A stretch of 64,000 nucleotides of DNA from Prunus persica (GCF_000346465.2 NC_034013.1:2243865-2307864), one strand, 5' to 3'; positions 47,287-59,862 are shown, counted from the stretch's first letter. Translations and numbers: made by a program. The notes: generated by a model from the letters alone, not told the origin.

Positions 47287-47792
47287 GGGTAAATTGCGAA
47301 AATGGTCCTCAAACTTGTATGCGATTTACATTTTGGTCCTTAAATTAAATTATTAGTCCAAATGGCACATAAACTCTATTTTAATCGCTCATTTGATCCA
47401 ACCGTTACATTTTCTGTTAAATGTAACCAAATTTTAGGGGTAAATACGACTTTTCATAATTAACAAATAAAATAGGGTTAAAATAAATATAAAATTAGAA
47501 AATAATTGAAGAAAAAGAGAGGAAAAAATCATGAGACCCAAACCCCCTCCCTTCGATTTCTTCTCCCCTATTCCAATTACTGAGTTTTTATTTTATTTTA
47601 TATTATTTTTTTATTTTAACATAAGAAATGACCAATTTGCCCTCATATTTAACAGCAATATTGACAGAATGTAACGGTTGGATCAAATGGGCGATTAACA
47701 TAGAGTTTATGTGCCATTTGGACTAATAATTTAATTTAGGGACCAAAATATAAATCGCATACAAGTTTGAGGACCATTTTCGCAATTTACCC
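47287..47792. mobile_element. MULE-type MITE with long TIRs (506 bp)
   Basis: Inverted arms of about 140 bp start GGGTAAATTGCGAAAATGGT and continue with GTCCAAATGGCACATAAACT. A 10-bp direct repeat TATATAACTT flanks it (47277-47286 and 47793-47802). Long TIRs with 9-11-bp TSDs are typical of Mutator-like elements. Related, diverged arms occur at 57788 and 62150. Confidence 0.9.
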
Positions 47793-48150
47793 TATATAAC
47801 TTACTATGAAGGTGTTATGAGGTTCAAATTTGAAACTATAGTCTATAAGTTAACTTTTTTTTTTTCATTGAGTCCCATTGACAACTCTTCTAAATATTTA
47901 ATTATCTTTTTCAACTAAATATATTTTCAGACATTCATTCACTATATTTATACTAATCAAGTCCTTTTTTATGCATAACACAAGACCCCTTACCTCTTTT
48001 CCTCTTCCCCATTTATTAAAAAGGAAAATTTGTATAAATACTACTTAAACTATTAGGTATGTGCACGATTACTACATGTGTTGCGGTTAAGAAGATAGAC
48101 CATTGGTTAGTCTAACAATCGAACTCTTATGTGAAGAGATGTTTGTCTAA

Positions 48151-48566
48151 GAGCATCTCCAACAACCTCTTCAACAACTTTAGAATGTTAAAATTGGTGA
48201 GCCACATCATCAAAACCTCTCTAACTACTTTGTCAAACTCAGTCATCAAAGGTACAACCTCTTTCTCTCTTTTCAGAACTGGTAAGTTGACATTGGCTCT
48301 TTTTTTTTTCTTTTTTTTTTCCCTTGAAAATTGACCTTGGCTCTTCAAAACATTTAATTTTACTTTGAAAAAACAAAACCTACCTTGAAAATGTTAAAAA
48401 CATGCATTTTTTTCTTTTCAAATAATAAATACATAGACATTTTTCACATGTTTTCATATTTATTTTTTTAAATTATTAAAGTAGCAAATAAATCATTTCA
48501 AATTGCCATATAGGTCAACCAACTTTAGTTTGAAGAGTTCAGTTTGCTACTACTATTGAAGATGCT
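48151..48566. mobile_element. Tourist-like MITE
   Basis: Begins GAGCATCTCCAACAACC after TAA and ends TTGAAGATGCT. Inner matches 'aactttag' and 'tgaagag' are inverted. The right TSD is not conserved. Confidence 0.55.
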
Positions 48567-49755
48567 ATGATCTTCTAGTACATAGCTTGATTTTTTTTTT
48601 ATTTACTTGTTTTTCTCCTCTCATAAATAAAAAGTTTAATTACACCAATACTCCCTGAAACTTCGATCAAATCTCACTTTGCCCCTCCAAACTCAAATTG
48701 CCCACTTTCATTCCTTGACGGAGGTTTGGTGACCCGTTTTACCCCTATCGTCAACTCCATCCGAAAATTTGTTAACTTTGATGATGTGACATGAGTGTTT
48801 TTGTAATTTCGTACACATAAATCATTATCCACCAATTAAGTAGGTGACGTGGCAAGTAGAGCCCACCTCACCTAGATGAAAAAGAAAAACATTATTTTAT
48901 ATATGTTTTTTTAAAACAAGGAAAATGAATCAAACCTAAAAGTTTCTTAAAAAAAAAAAAAACCCCTAACAACCAAGACATCAATCTTCTTCTTCAATCA
49001 AATTTCCAAAAAAACTCACCCACACCCCTTCCACCGCTCATCAGCTTCTCTCTCTCTCTCTCTCATTCCTAAACCAAATTCGTAGCCCCCCCCCCCCCTT
49101 TTCCGATCTAGAGTAGATGCGGCTCCTCCACGATCCTAGATCCCCACCCTACCTCTTTGACCCAAAACCACCCTCCTTTCCTCGACCCTAGATCGGCAAG
49201 ATCGAGATCTGACGACCAACATGTAATTGAAAGGTCGGAAAAATGACAAAAGTACTGACAATGAAGGAAAGAAAGCAAAACTAAATGCCTGTCGATACCA
49301 AAACCTGCACCAAAGACAATGTTAATTGATTATTTAATTTTTTTTATTTTATCAACTGATGTGGAGGGTGGTTTGGGTCGGGGAGGTGGGGTGGGGTGGG
49401 GATCTGGGGTTAGGGAGAAGGGGTAGCGGCTTTGGTTGGGGAGGGGGATTGCAAATTTGGTCCAAGAAGGTAGGGGGGAGAGAGAGAGAGAGAGAGAGAA
49501 GGGGGGTGGTGTTGGGCGGTTGGAATGGGGGAGGGGTGGAAAGGGGGGTGGGTCGGGTTGGTTTAGAGCAAGTCCAGCGGTAGAGGCTGGCCCAAGCAAA
49601 AGGCAAAAAGGAGTCCGAGTCCAGCTCCAGCGCAAGCAATCTAGCCCGGGCAAGCTGCGGGTCCCACGAGCCCGGGCAGGCCCAAGGGCGAAATCAGACT
49701 GGGCTCGAGCCCGAGTTGAGCTGACGTCAGCGCACTAAAATCAAATTTTTTTACT

Positions 49756-49782
49756 GTTGGCGCGTGTAATACACGCGCCAAC
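49756..49782. repeat. Perfect GC-rich palindrome
   Basis: GTTGGCGCGTGT and ACACGCGCCAAC are 12-bp arms around AAT. Located in the left arm of the foldback element. Confidence 0.9.
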
Positions 49783-50308
49783 GGTAAGAAAAATTTGACT
49801 GAAGTGTGCTGACGTCGTCGTGACGTCATCGATGATGTCAGCTCCAACGGCTACTGCCACGTGTCGTCACCAGGTGGCTCCGATTGGATTTTTTTCAGAA
49901 ATCCTACAGTTCTCATTTTTTTGGCCAAAAAAATTTATAAAAATCCAAATAAATTCGAAAAAATTCTGAAATTTTTTTAAAAAAAATACCAAAAATGTAT
50001 GTATTTTTTCCCTATAAATACCTAACCATTTTATCTACTTTCAACACCAAATCTTCATACAATTTCTTCTCCATACAATATTTTCTACTCTCCACTCACA
50101 TAATTCATTTTCCACACCAAATCTCCATACAAACTCATCTCCTTCCAATATTTTTTACTCTCTACTCATATTTTTATTAATGAATATCCGAAAATTTTAT
50201 CTGGAATAAGACACGTGGCAACCGAGATGCACATCCGAAAATCTTATCCGAAAATTTAATTAAAAAGATTATCAAAATTAATGATTTAAAGTATAAAAAA
50301 ATAGGAAA

Positions 50309-50408
50309 NNNNNNNNNNNNNNNNNNNNNNNNNNNNNNNNNNNNNNNNNNNNNNNNNNNNNNNNNNNNNNNNNNNNNNNNNNNNNNNNNNNNNNNNNNNN
50401 NNNNNNNN
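50309..50408. other. Assembly gap (100 N)
   Basis: Exactly 100 N, likely of unknown real size, at the centre of an inverted repeat. Confidence 0.99.
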
Positions 50409-51659
50409 CTTTAAACCATTAATTTTGATAATCTTTTGTAATTAAATTTTCGGATAATATTTTTGGTTGTCACGTGTCCATTGTTTTAAGAAAAGATTTT
50501 CGGATGAGAATCTCGATTGCCACGTGTCTTATTCCAGATAAAATTTTCGGATATTCATTAAAAAAAATTATAATCTCAGATTTCATATAACATTTTCACC
50601 CTCTAAAATTGTACCACGTGTCCCATGTCAGATAAGATTTTCAGATATTTTAAAAAAATTATAATCTCATATTTCAGATAAGATTTTTTTTTTCTTTCTA
50701 CAAATGGAAAGTAGTAGAAAAATGTGAGTGGAGGATAAAAAATATTGGAAGGAGAAGAGTTTGTATGGAGAATTGGTGTGGGAAGTGAAAAATGTGAGTG
50801 AAGAGTAAGAAATATTGGAAGAAGAATAGTTTGTGTGGAGAATTGGTGAGGAAAGTGAATAATGTGAGTGGAGAGTAAAAAATATTGGGGATGGAGAAGA
50901 ATTGTATGAAGATTTTGTGTGGAAAGTAAATAAAATGGTTAGGTATTTATAGGGAAAAAATACATAATTTTTTGGTATTTTTTAAAAAAAATTTCAGAAT
51001 TTTTCAGAATTTTTTTGCAATTTTTTTAGCAAAAAAAACGAGGACCGTCGGATTTCTGGAAAAAAATCCATCGGAGCGTCCCTGGCGCGACACGTGGCTT
51101 GTTACAGTTGGTTGCTGTCAGGGATGACGTCAGCATGACGTCATCCAACTCGGGCTGAAGCCCAGGCTGAAGTTGCCCTTGGGCCTGCCCGGGCTCGTGG
51201 GACCCAGCAGCTGCCCGGGCTCTCTTCCTCGCGCTGGAGCTGTGTTGGGCTCGCCTGGGGGCCCTTCTACCCGGGTTGGGTCTTGCGCTGCCAGTGCTCT
51301 TAGAGGAGAGAGAGTTTTTTTAATATTTAATTTTTTTAGTTATTAATTGACTATTTATTTTTTTTAATTGTTAATTAATTATTTAATTTGTTATCTTTTA
51401 TATTTTATTTTTATCAGTTGATGTGGCACAATAAGTCTGAATTTAGGTGGGTCATTGATTATTGATGTACAAAATTACAAAAACACATGTACCACATAAT
51501 CAAAGTTAACAAATTTTTGATGGAGTTACAGCATAAAGTAAAGTGGGGGGTACGAAATCTCGGTCAAAAGATGAAAGTGAGCTATTTTAAGTTTAAAAAG
51601 ACAAAATAAAATTTAACCGAAATTTCAAAAACATTAATGTAATTAAGCCTAAATAAAAT

Positions 51660-52777
51660 AATATCCTTGATTCTATAAATAAATAAAGCCAAAAAGGAAA
51701 ATTGACTCGCTGCAACATTTTACGAGGTCAGTTATTGTACTTCAATGCAGTTCACGGTTTTCTTTATTAAAAAAAAACAGGTTAAGTCAGTTGTTTTTTT
51801 TAATCCAAATGGGTCAATAATTTAGTGTATAATAAGTTCTTAACATTCCCATTGCTGACATAAACTCTAACTCGATAAGCGAGGCAAATATCTAAATCTC
51901 AGATCGCCGGCAGCCAACCCAAAAATGAAAAATAAATAAATAAAATAAAAAGAAAACGAAAAAAAGTCAGAGACAAACATGTCGGTGATGCATATATTTT
52001 ATTTATGCAATACAATTCTGTTTGGTTTTTTTTGTTTTTTAGTTGAAAAAGGCCAAAAATAGATCTACTTTCAACATTTACAGCTGCCCTTCCCTTTTAC
52101 TTTGAACAAATTTTTGGATGAGAATTTTAATGGGTCGAGCCGACACATTTGTCATTAAATATTCAACGGAAATAAACATGTCATCAGAATTATTCTAATA
52201 CATCTCTAGTGTGTCATTATGGTCAAATCCCGTCATTTTTCATGCAGAATTTTCAACTGGCTTGGGCAACTAAGCCGTTTGTCACTCTCATATGTATTTG
52301 ACACATTTCCATTACTTGGTCACTCCAAGTAGTTGTCATTCAAATTATTCAATAAATATATTGTGAGGAATGAATTAGTCAACCTTCAGAAAGGTCCTTT
52401 GTGCCATGAAATTAAGAAAAGAAAGACAATCGTAAGTTCTTGTGGACACTAGTGCGGTGAGTTAAAAGATCACTAATGCCTAAGTCAGTAGTGTTGTACA
52501 GAGAGAATTAGGGTTTCTTAGTTCAATAAACAATTACCTTCTCTAAGAGATAGAGGTTGGTTTATATTTGACCCTTTGATGGTTGATTTACCATTGCGAG
52601 AGGCTACATGTTTGACGTTGATTGGGAGTCAGCGTAATCTCCTTAGTTATTGTTGATGCAGTTATTAAAGATATCCCTAATATTTTGGGTTGATGCTTTG
52701 GTGATGTGCCGCCTAAGGATAAGTCATCTTTGAGCTTATCCCCTTATGCCTTACATGATCTAGGCTTAGATCAGACA
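51660..52777. other. Gene-free region
   Basis: No coding domain, TIR pair or LTR recognised. 52370-52770 reads like transposon-derived leader or LTR sequence, but no ends could be fixed. Confidence 0.4.
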
Positions 52778-53145
52778 TGTCCAGTTTGACATTGCTGTGC
52801 TGTAAAAATAATCACTTTTAGATTTACTGTGAAAGAAATCAGCTGTGAGATAAAGCAATTTGACGTTTGGTAAACTTTTTGTTAGAAGTGCGGTTGGTAA
52901 TAAATAAATAAAAGGGGGTTATTTTTGAAAATTTGAAAGTTTCATTAAATCCAGCGCCTCTTCAAAACTGTTTCCTAGATAATCAAAAAATAAAAGCAGC
53001 TCATCACCTGCTTTCCTTAATTACTTTCTCTCACAGCAATTATTCAAAATAAGTGATTTTATTATCTTTTATCAAATAGGTTGAGCTTTCAAAATTTTTA
53101 AAATAATCACTTATAGCCCCAAATAAGCAAATGCCAAACGAACAC
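52778..53145. mobile_element. MITE derived from the Harbinger family at 5868
   Basis: The left end TGTCCAGTTTGACATTGCTG corresponds to GGGCTAGTTTGGCATTGCTG at the right end of the autonomous element (reverse strand). Inner blocks GCTGTGA, GTTTGGTAAACT and AGAAGTGC follow in the same order. The right end, ATGCCAAACGAACAC, is the inverse of this terminus. About 368 bp, no coding. The flanking 3 bp (ACA and GCA) are not a clean TSD. Confidence 0.65.
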
Positions 53146-53489
53146 GCATGTGTTGAATTGGCTTGTCTATGGGCTTTTGCCTAACGAAATGTCTTGCGAT
53201 GCTTGATTGATTGGATGTTTTGTATTTCTCCCGCCCCACACTAAGGGCAATTTGGTCCATGTGGATGCTTTTTTGTATACGAAGTGGCTTTCCCACAGAT
53301 ATCATGTTAGTGTAAATGACAAAATACATAGAATCTTATCTCCCCTTAACCAAGAAAAGGATATGGAATATTTTGGTTCGGTTGCTTTACAAAAACATTA
53401 TTATTATTTTCTAGATACAAAAATATTATTCAATATAACGAAAATAATGTTATAAATGAACCCTCAATTCAAATACCAAAAACTTCAAA

Positions 53490-54250
53490 CTATAATTTTT
53501 GTTTTTAAAAAAAAAATTCAAATAGAAATTTCATTAGATAAACTTTAACGGTACAATCATAGACATTAACAAGACATCTAAAGTACCAATCCTAAGAGGG
53601 CAACAAACTAACATGCTAAAAGCAAAACTAACGAGGACAAAAGCCACACTAAAACTACTAGCCCACATCACCACAATTAACCATAAGCTTAAATAAAGCC
53701 CACAAACTCAACATAACCAAAATACTAAAACAACCTATGAATCTAAACGAACACTACCACCACCACCTGAAGAAACGATGTGGCGGCCACACCCACCACC
53801 ACATCCATAACATATCTGGGGGAAATATGATTTCCAGCAATCAACTTGCGCATAAGCACAAACAAATAAACAAAAGCAACAACTTTGCCAAAGAAAAATT
53901 GGGTGATTTGCAGCAACTTCCGTCAAAGACGATATAGAATCAAATTTAGAGAACATGAGCAGCGTTAGGAAGTGAGTTTTAGGAGAATGATTTGATTGAT
54001 AACATAGACTAAAAAAAGGTGATGGGGAACTTCAATCTAAGCATGACTTAGAAAAAATCATCACAATGGACTTTTTATTCAAAACACTCCAGTTGACTTA
54101 TTCACTAACATAAAAAGGAAAAGACGATAAGAGAGGATGGGGAGGAGGGAGCGGTGACGCTTCTTTCTCATCCCCCTCTATGGAGTTTTCCTTTAGAACT
54201 CGTAGAGGAAAAGAGCAGCTAGAATTTCTGTCAACTACAGTTATTACTTG
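53490..54250 (-). mobile_element. Probable 5'-truncated LINE tail
   Basis: On the minus strand it ends ...TAATGAAATTTCTATTTGAA followed by T- and A-runs, the usual 3'UTR end of plant LINEs, preceded by GT-rich 3'UTR-like text. No RT domain remains and no TSD was found. Confidence 0.4.
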
Positions 54251-54259
54251 AGATGACTG

Positions 54260-55240
54260 AATTTATAATTATTCTATACATGTGCATTTTCTCTTTCTTT
54301 TTTCCTTTTCCATGCATGTGAATTTTCCTTGAGAACAAAAGTTTGAGATTCTTGGATTTCGAAGTTCAACTAAATCAAGAAATGTAATCTTTGACCCCTT
54401 TCCTAGTTAAAGGAAAAGAATTGCAAACCTCAAATCCTCTTCGCTTCAACATATATTAAGGAATATTTGAAAAAATAACCCATAATTCATAAATAATATT
54501 GAGTTACATCATATAGTGAAGGCAATCACGTACAGATAAGGTATAAATTCCATGCCATTTTCAACTTGGAACCTTCACTTTTTGATTTCTGATGTTAGCA
54601 ATCAAGTGACTCACCAACTTTACCAAAACAGCATACACATTATTATTATTATTATTATTTAAACAAACTTGTAACGGAGTTAACATCACGTGACAAATTA
54701 GAGATTTTGAAATAATAAAATGACATCTCTTAAATTTTTATTTTTATTTTTATTTTTATGACAGTAAATTTGAAAATGATGTATATGTTTATGTGGCATT
54801 TCTAAAAATTGATGTAGGATTTTGAAGGCTTTTTTTTGGGCTACCGTACAAAGGTGCTTTCATTCTTCCATTGATTTTCTGAATTTAATATAGTTTTTGT
54901 CTAGAAAATATCGCTGATAAAGGAGGTGATGAATGAGCGCACATATTTTTGCCAAAGGACCAAACTTTGTCTTTTATTTTTTATTTTTCCTTAGAGGCTG
55001 CTAAAATACCAAACTTCTTTTTTGGTCCAAAACTACCAAACTATAATAATGGGTTCAGAAAGAAAGAAAAATAACATTGACGGTGGTGGCGACATATGAA
55101 GATTTGATTGATTGCAGAAAGGTGGACAAGAAATAAGAATGATAAATATATAAAAATGGTAAGAAATCTTTTGATTTTTCTGACTTTTGTGCCTTTTGGT
55201 GGTTCAACACCCACCACGCATGTTTTATTTTTAGTATAAG
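54260..55240. other. Gene-free AT-rich region
   Basis: Holds a short (TTA)n run at about 54640-54660 and nothing else I can name. Confidence 0.5.
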
Positions 55241-55249
55241 TAATAATCT

Positions 55250-55375
55250 AAACTACAGAGGAGAAATGTTTTTTTTATATAAATGCACAATCAAGATTTT
55301 ATAGGATTTAAACATGAGACTTCTGGTCTGCAAGTCAAGGCCCTTGTTCATTAAGCTAGACCAAATTAACCTCCT
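55250..55375 (-). mobile_element. SINE copy, diverged, minus strand
   Basis: On the minus strand: TTTGGTCTAGCTTAATGAAC (A-box region), then CATGTTTAAATCC (decayed B box), ending CCTCTGTAGTTTAGATTATT, the family tail. No clear TSD. Confidence 0.6.
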
Positions 55376-55597
55376 ACTGCACAATTTAAAAATATATAAC
55401 TTAGTGCCAAACACTAGGGGTTGGGCGCAATTTAATTAGAATATGACTGATTCAATTTGGTTCACACTAAACTTACCATATAATCAAACCCATCCAAAAA
55501 TACTAACAAAAATAAAAATAAAAAACCAATCCATAAATGGGATTTTAGCATAAAAGTCAAATTTACCAACCTCCTATTTGGCGTCTTATGTCACTAA

Positions 55598-55756
55598 GAG
55601 CATTCATAATGAGCTCTTTAAACCACATATTTAGACAAATTTTAGAGAGTTATTGGAAAAATTCAACTCCAACCATGCTTTCTATCCACCTTTAAAAATA
55701 GGGAGACTTCTAGGAGCTCTTAAATTTGAGAAGAGAGAAAAAACTCATAGTGACTC
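55598..55756. mobile_element. Tourist-like MITE (159 bp)
   Basis: Flanked by TAA (55595-55597 and 55757-55759). Ends GAGCATTCATAATGAG and CTCATAGTGACTC are imperfect inverted repeats. Confidence 0.65.
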
Positions 55757-55759
55757 TAA

Positions 55760-57406
55760 TGTATAATTTAATGTTGCTTTATTTTATGAGTATTTTAAAC
55801 CTTTAATTAATACTTACTATTATATATTTGACAGAGATCGACCAATTAAAGGATTAATACAACACTTACATATTCTTTTAAGTAAGACATGTCTACCGGG
55901 AAACCAATATGGTAGTTGATCTGGCCATCAATCATGGCAAACTTAACCCTTGTATTTGGTTTACTAACTTTTCATTGTCCGTTTCTTTAAAGCTTATGTA
56001 TGATAACAAGAATATTGGGATCCTTAGATACTCCTTGTAATTTATTTCTTGTAATTATCGCTGTCAATATTTTCTGGCATTATCGACACTTATACTGTAT
56101 GTGTATGGATATGCTCCAAAATACCCTAGACTCGAAAAAATAATAATTTCGTCAATATTATTGATATTTTAGTCCTTGATCATGGGTATAATTGTCTAAT
56201 CATAGCTACTGCAAACAGTCGTGTTTTTAAAATTTTTATGTTGATTCTTTATTCTTTCTGTGGTTGGTTAGGCCCTCTCAATTCAAATGGCCTGCAACAA
56301 GTTAAATTACTCATGATTTTTGTCCTTATTATTTGAAAGTTAGCATGGAAGTTTTGAATTTTGTGTGATGTTTTAGGGCTTATGAATCGATTAACTTTTT
56401 TCTTGGAGAAAAAGGGTGAAATTGAAGAATTTAACTTGTTGCTTGATGAAGGAAAAAGAAAAATAAAGGCAACAAAAGCAAAAGGAAAAGTTATTGCACA
56501 TGTCCTAAAAATGCAGCATGTAGAATCTAACGCAATGTAAGTGCATGGATTTGTAAGGAAAAAGAAATACTTCTCAAGCACAAAAATATAAAGTACTTTT
56601 AGAGCCAACAAAAACAACATACCTATTTTCTCTTAATTATGTATATTAAGTGTTCTAATTCCACAATGAAAAAATTGATTGAAGGAATGTACTCTTAATT
56701 TGTTGTAATTTTCACATTCTCATTTTTTATAGGGTTACACCTAATTACTGTGCCATCTACACCTAATTACTGTGTAATCAATAGGTAAAGTGTAGCTTCG
56801 AGTTGAGTTAAATTGTCATAATGCTTTTAATATAGGGTTAAAACGAATTTGGTGAATGAACATTGACAAAATCCGTGAAGATAACATGATATTATTGTGT
56901 CAACTCATAAGGTAAGGCTGAGCACTTACATTGTTGTGCGCTTATCATGGCCACCATGGCTAGACAAAGAACAAAAAAAGAGTTTGGATCTTAGCATGAT
57001 GTCATATCTTTAATTAAAATCGGATTATTGATATGTTTATATCGTTTTGGCGAAAATATATATTAATAACATGTTGTTATGTTTTGTTGGCTACAATAAT
57101 ATAAATATATTACCAATGAAATATACACAATCCGATCTATAATAAAAGATTGACGTCCTTTATGCAACCAAACTAAGAGTAGTTTTATCAATATTTTTCT
57201 ACTTTAAATGAGTTTAAAATCTAAAGAGTAAAATAAAAATGATTGAAATCATTTTTCTTTAACTTAAAATAAAACTTAAGCTCAAGTTCACCCTTTCACG
57301 CTGCATTTGAATGTCACTTATACAAGACTTTGTCGTACGCTTTACATCACAATAATAAATCACATCCAACCTACGTCAAAAAGAAAAACAAGAAATAATA
57401 TACATA
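55760..57406. other. Gene-free AT-rich region
   Basis: No supported gene. 56060-56170 is an inverted, diverged match to 45120-45230. Remaining sequence is not recognised. Confidence 0.45.
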
Positions 57407-57416
57407 TATATCTATA

Positions 57417-57599
57417 CAGTCCCGATCTCTTGGACCACAGGAGTCCAAGAGATTGTGGTCACCCACCGTTGGATATTAATTCAATGGTTGAAAAAAGTTT
57501 TTTAAAATGAGTGCAAGAGTGAGTGAACCGTTGAATTTACATCTAACGGTGAGTGACCACAAATTTCTTGGACTCCTGTGGTCCAAGAGATCAGGACTG
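57417..57599. mobile_element. Foldback MITE with 10-bp TSD (183 bp)
   Basis: Exact flanking repeat TATATCTATA (57407-57416 and 57600-57609). Arms of about 60 bp are inverted, beginning CAGTCC.GATCTCTTGGACC. Within each arm CTTGGAC...GTCCAAG is itself a small palindrome, so the element can form a cruciform with side hairpins. Confidence 0.88.
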
Positions 57600-57787
57600 T
57601 ATATCTATATATAAAGACAGATCCCGCGAGCTTTAGGGGAAGGATTAATTGCCAATGGACTCCAATGGGTTTGGCTTATTTTTAATCACATCCTAACAGT
57701 TCTATGTTTTCTACTCTCACTTATTTTTAACTGCGGTCACCCCAATTCAATTCAATACTTTTTCTTTTGTATATAATACTTAAATGA

Positions 57788-58395
57788 TTATTTATTCAAA
57801 TGATTCTCAAATTTATACCCAAGTTGTATTTTGGCTTTTCAACTAAATTATTCGTTCAAATGGTTCACCATCTCTTTAGTAATCGGTACATTGGTCCTAC
57901 TCTTACATTTTTTTGATAAATTTAGTCATGTGAGCAGCACATACTACAGTTATAAGAGTAAATAAGACTTTTGACAAATAAAAAAATAAAAAAATATGAT
58001 TAACAATTAATAAAAAAATTCTTTATTTTTAAATTAATTAAAACTTTAAAAGAATAAAAAAAACAAAAAGTAACCCTAAAAAGAACAACAACAAAAAAAG
58101 CCCACCCAAACCCACCCCTATCTCATCCTCCCCACTCCAATCCCAACCCCCATCTCATCCTCCCAATCCCAATTCCAATCCCAATCTCAATCCCATTAGT
58201 CCAACAAAGTTCCATTGTGGGTCTGCAACTCTCGTCAAAAAAATTAAGGAAAAAGTCAGAGATCCGTGCTGCAAATCCACTACTTGTTTATGCTTACACC
58301 TTCAAAGTGAGAAGGTGAGAGCTCTCTCTCTCTCTTTTTCTCTAAACAAACCAAGAGCCTTGCAGCCCCAATAAAAGTTTGAAGGGAGAAATAGA

Positions 58396-58463
<68 letters not shown>

Positions 58464-58546
58464 GAGGGAACAGGGAGGGAGGGGAAGAGAGTGTGGGCTG
58501 TGGGGAGGAGAAGATGGGACGCTAGGGGCTGGGAGGTGGGAGAAGG
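57788..58546. mobile_element. MULE-type element, left part
   Basis: Starts ATTATTTATTCAAATGATTC and continues CCCAAGTTGTATTTTGG, ...TAAATTATTCGTTCAAATGG. This is the inverse of 62155-62287 and related to the MULE at 47287. The element continues at about 62023 after the LTR-like block. Confidence 0.65.
58398..58460. repeat. (AG)n microsatellite
   Basis: About 31 AG units. Confidence 0.97.
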
Positions 58547-59561
58547 TGTAACATCTCGTCCCAAAAATCGCTGTTCAATTGATTATTTATTGTGAAAATA
58601 CATTTTTGCCCTTGGGTGTAGGGCCACTTTAGTCACTTTTTGTTCCGAAAGGAATATGGGGAATTGAGTGGCATCATTGCATAGATAGAGCTTGATGCTA
58701 CGAGTTTGTAGACAGGTAGCATGTTCAATTCGGAGTTAAAACGAAGAAGTTATGATCTACGGAAGTGCAGTGGCACAACCATAATTTTTGCGAAGTTAAA
58801 ATTTAAATATCCTAGCTTCTCTCTCTCGCAACACTCTCTCTCCTTGACTTTGTCTCTCTCCCTCTTCGTCTTCCTCCCCTCTTCCTAATCCATACCACGA
58901 ACGACCTCAAAACTCCTAGATTAGCCTTGATTTGTCGCCTGCGATGTTCATGCAATTTCCAGCTATTCCGGATACCAAATTCGTCGAATGATGTATGGAA
59001 CTTCATCCTCTCATCTTGCTCTACTTGTTTATGTACTTAGTTTGGATCGATTTTGAGGTTTTACATATCGATTCTTAAACCCATTTTTGGCCGATGGTTT
59101 CGGCTTCGTTCCGGCTATTTCTGGTCAGTTTTTGGCCGTGGTCTAAGAACCAAAAATGCTCCCCTAGGTATTTGTAGGGTGTTTTGAGAAATTTCCATTG
59201 TGCTGCCCATTGCGTGGAAGCCTATTGCGTTCTAAATTGTTCCACTTGTCATCATGAGTATGATGGTGTGCTCGGATTTGGAATTGGTTATCGTTTGATA
59301 GTTCGATCAGTTCCAATTTCAATTATGTTGTTCTCTGTACCTCTAAGATTGTGTAGGAACTTCTTGATCGAGAATTGGAGTTCCGGATACTCTGAGTCAA
59401 TGATTCTAAGTTTAGGCGAAACGATCGCCGTCCGATCTTGCGATTGGCTTAGATCCGATCGCTCGGTCGAGACCAAATTTTCAATACTTGTTTAGTAGAC
59501 TTTGTTGAACATACAGGAACTTTCTGGTCAGAAATCGGAAGTCGTGAGCCCCGCATGCCTG

Positions 59562-59739
59562 TTTGACCTCGATGGTGGGCCTCGCTGGCCTGACCGGGAC
59601 TTTTCGGTTAGGAGGTGTTTGTGGTTTGATTGTTTGATTTTAAATTGGTATTTGACCTAGATGGTGGGCCTCGCTGGCCTGACCGGGACTTTTCGGTTAG
59701 GAGGTGTTTGTGGTTTGATTGTTTGATTTTAAATTGGTA
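59562..59739 (+). repeat. 89-bp tandem duplication
   Basis: Copies 59562-59650 and 59651-59739 differ at one base (GACCTCGATGG against GACCTAGATGG), so the event is recent. Confidence 0.95.
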
Positions 59740-59862
59740 TTTTGCTACAAGAGTTTTATTAACTGTTTACGAATTGTTTTTCTATCACTTTTACTTTCCA
59801 AGCATGATATATCCATGTTTATTTCTATATATGCGCTAAATGGATTAATAATTGGATTGTGT

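Larger units (their letters stand above)
49566..51299. mobile_element. Large foldback Tourist-like element interrupted by an assembly gap
   Basis: TSD TTA (49563-49565 and 51300-51302). The ends, GAGCAAGTCCAGCG and (inverse of the right end) GAGCACTGGCAGCG, and long arms with matching GAGCCCGGGCAGGCCCAAGG-type blocks, make almost the whole element one inverted repeat. Arms are roughly 740 and 890 bp. The sequences abutting the gap on both sides still pair (ATTAATTTTGATAATCTTTT). No coding sequence. Confidence 0.8.
48633..51649. mobile_element. MULE-type element with long TIRs, hosting a nested insertion
   Basis: Arms of 200 bp or more are inverted: the left starts AGTTTAATTACACCAATA, and the right, reversed, starts GGCTTAATTACATTAATG. 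Both continue through TTGTTAACTTTGAT and GTTTTTGTAATTT. A 9-bp direct repeat TAAATAAAA flanks the element (48624-48632 and 51650-51658); because it is AT-rich it carries less weight. There is no transposase. GC- and purine-rich DNA at 49360-49560 is low-complexity. The Tourist-like element 49566-51299 sits inside. Confidence 0.65.

Noticed and set aside
49359..49738. Overlapping open frames on both strands, rich in G/R/E or P/S/L
   Set aside because: Produced by GC- and GA-rich low-complexity DNA; no domains, no splice context.
58812..59495. Small open frames (minus RGRETKSRRES; plus MRNFHCAAHC...)
   Set aside because: Inside the LTR-like block, with no recognisable domain.
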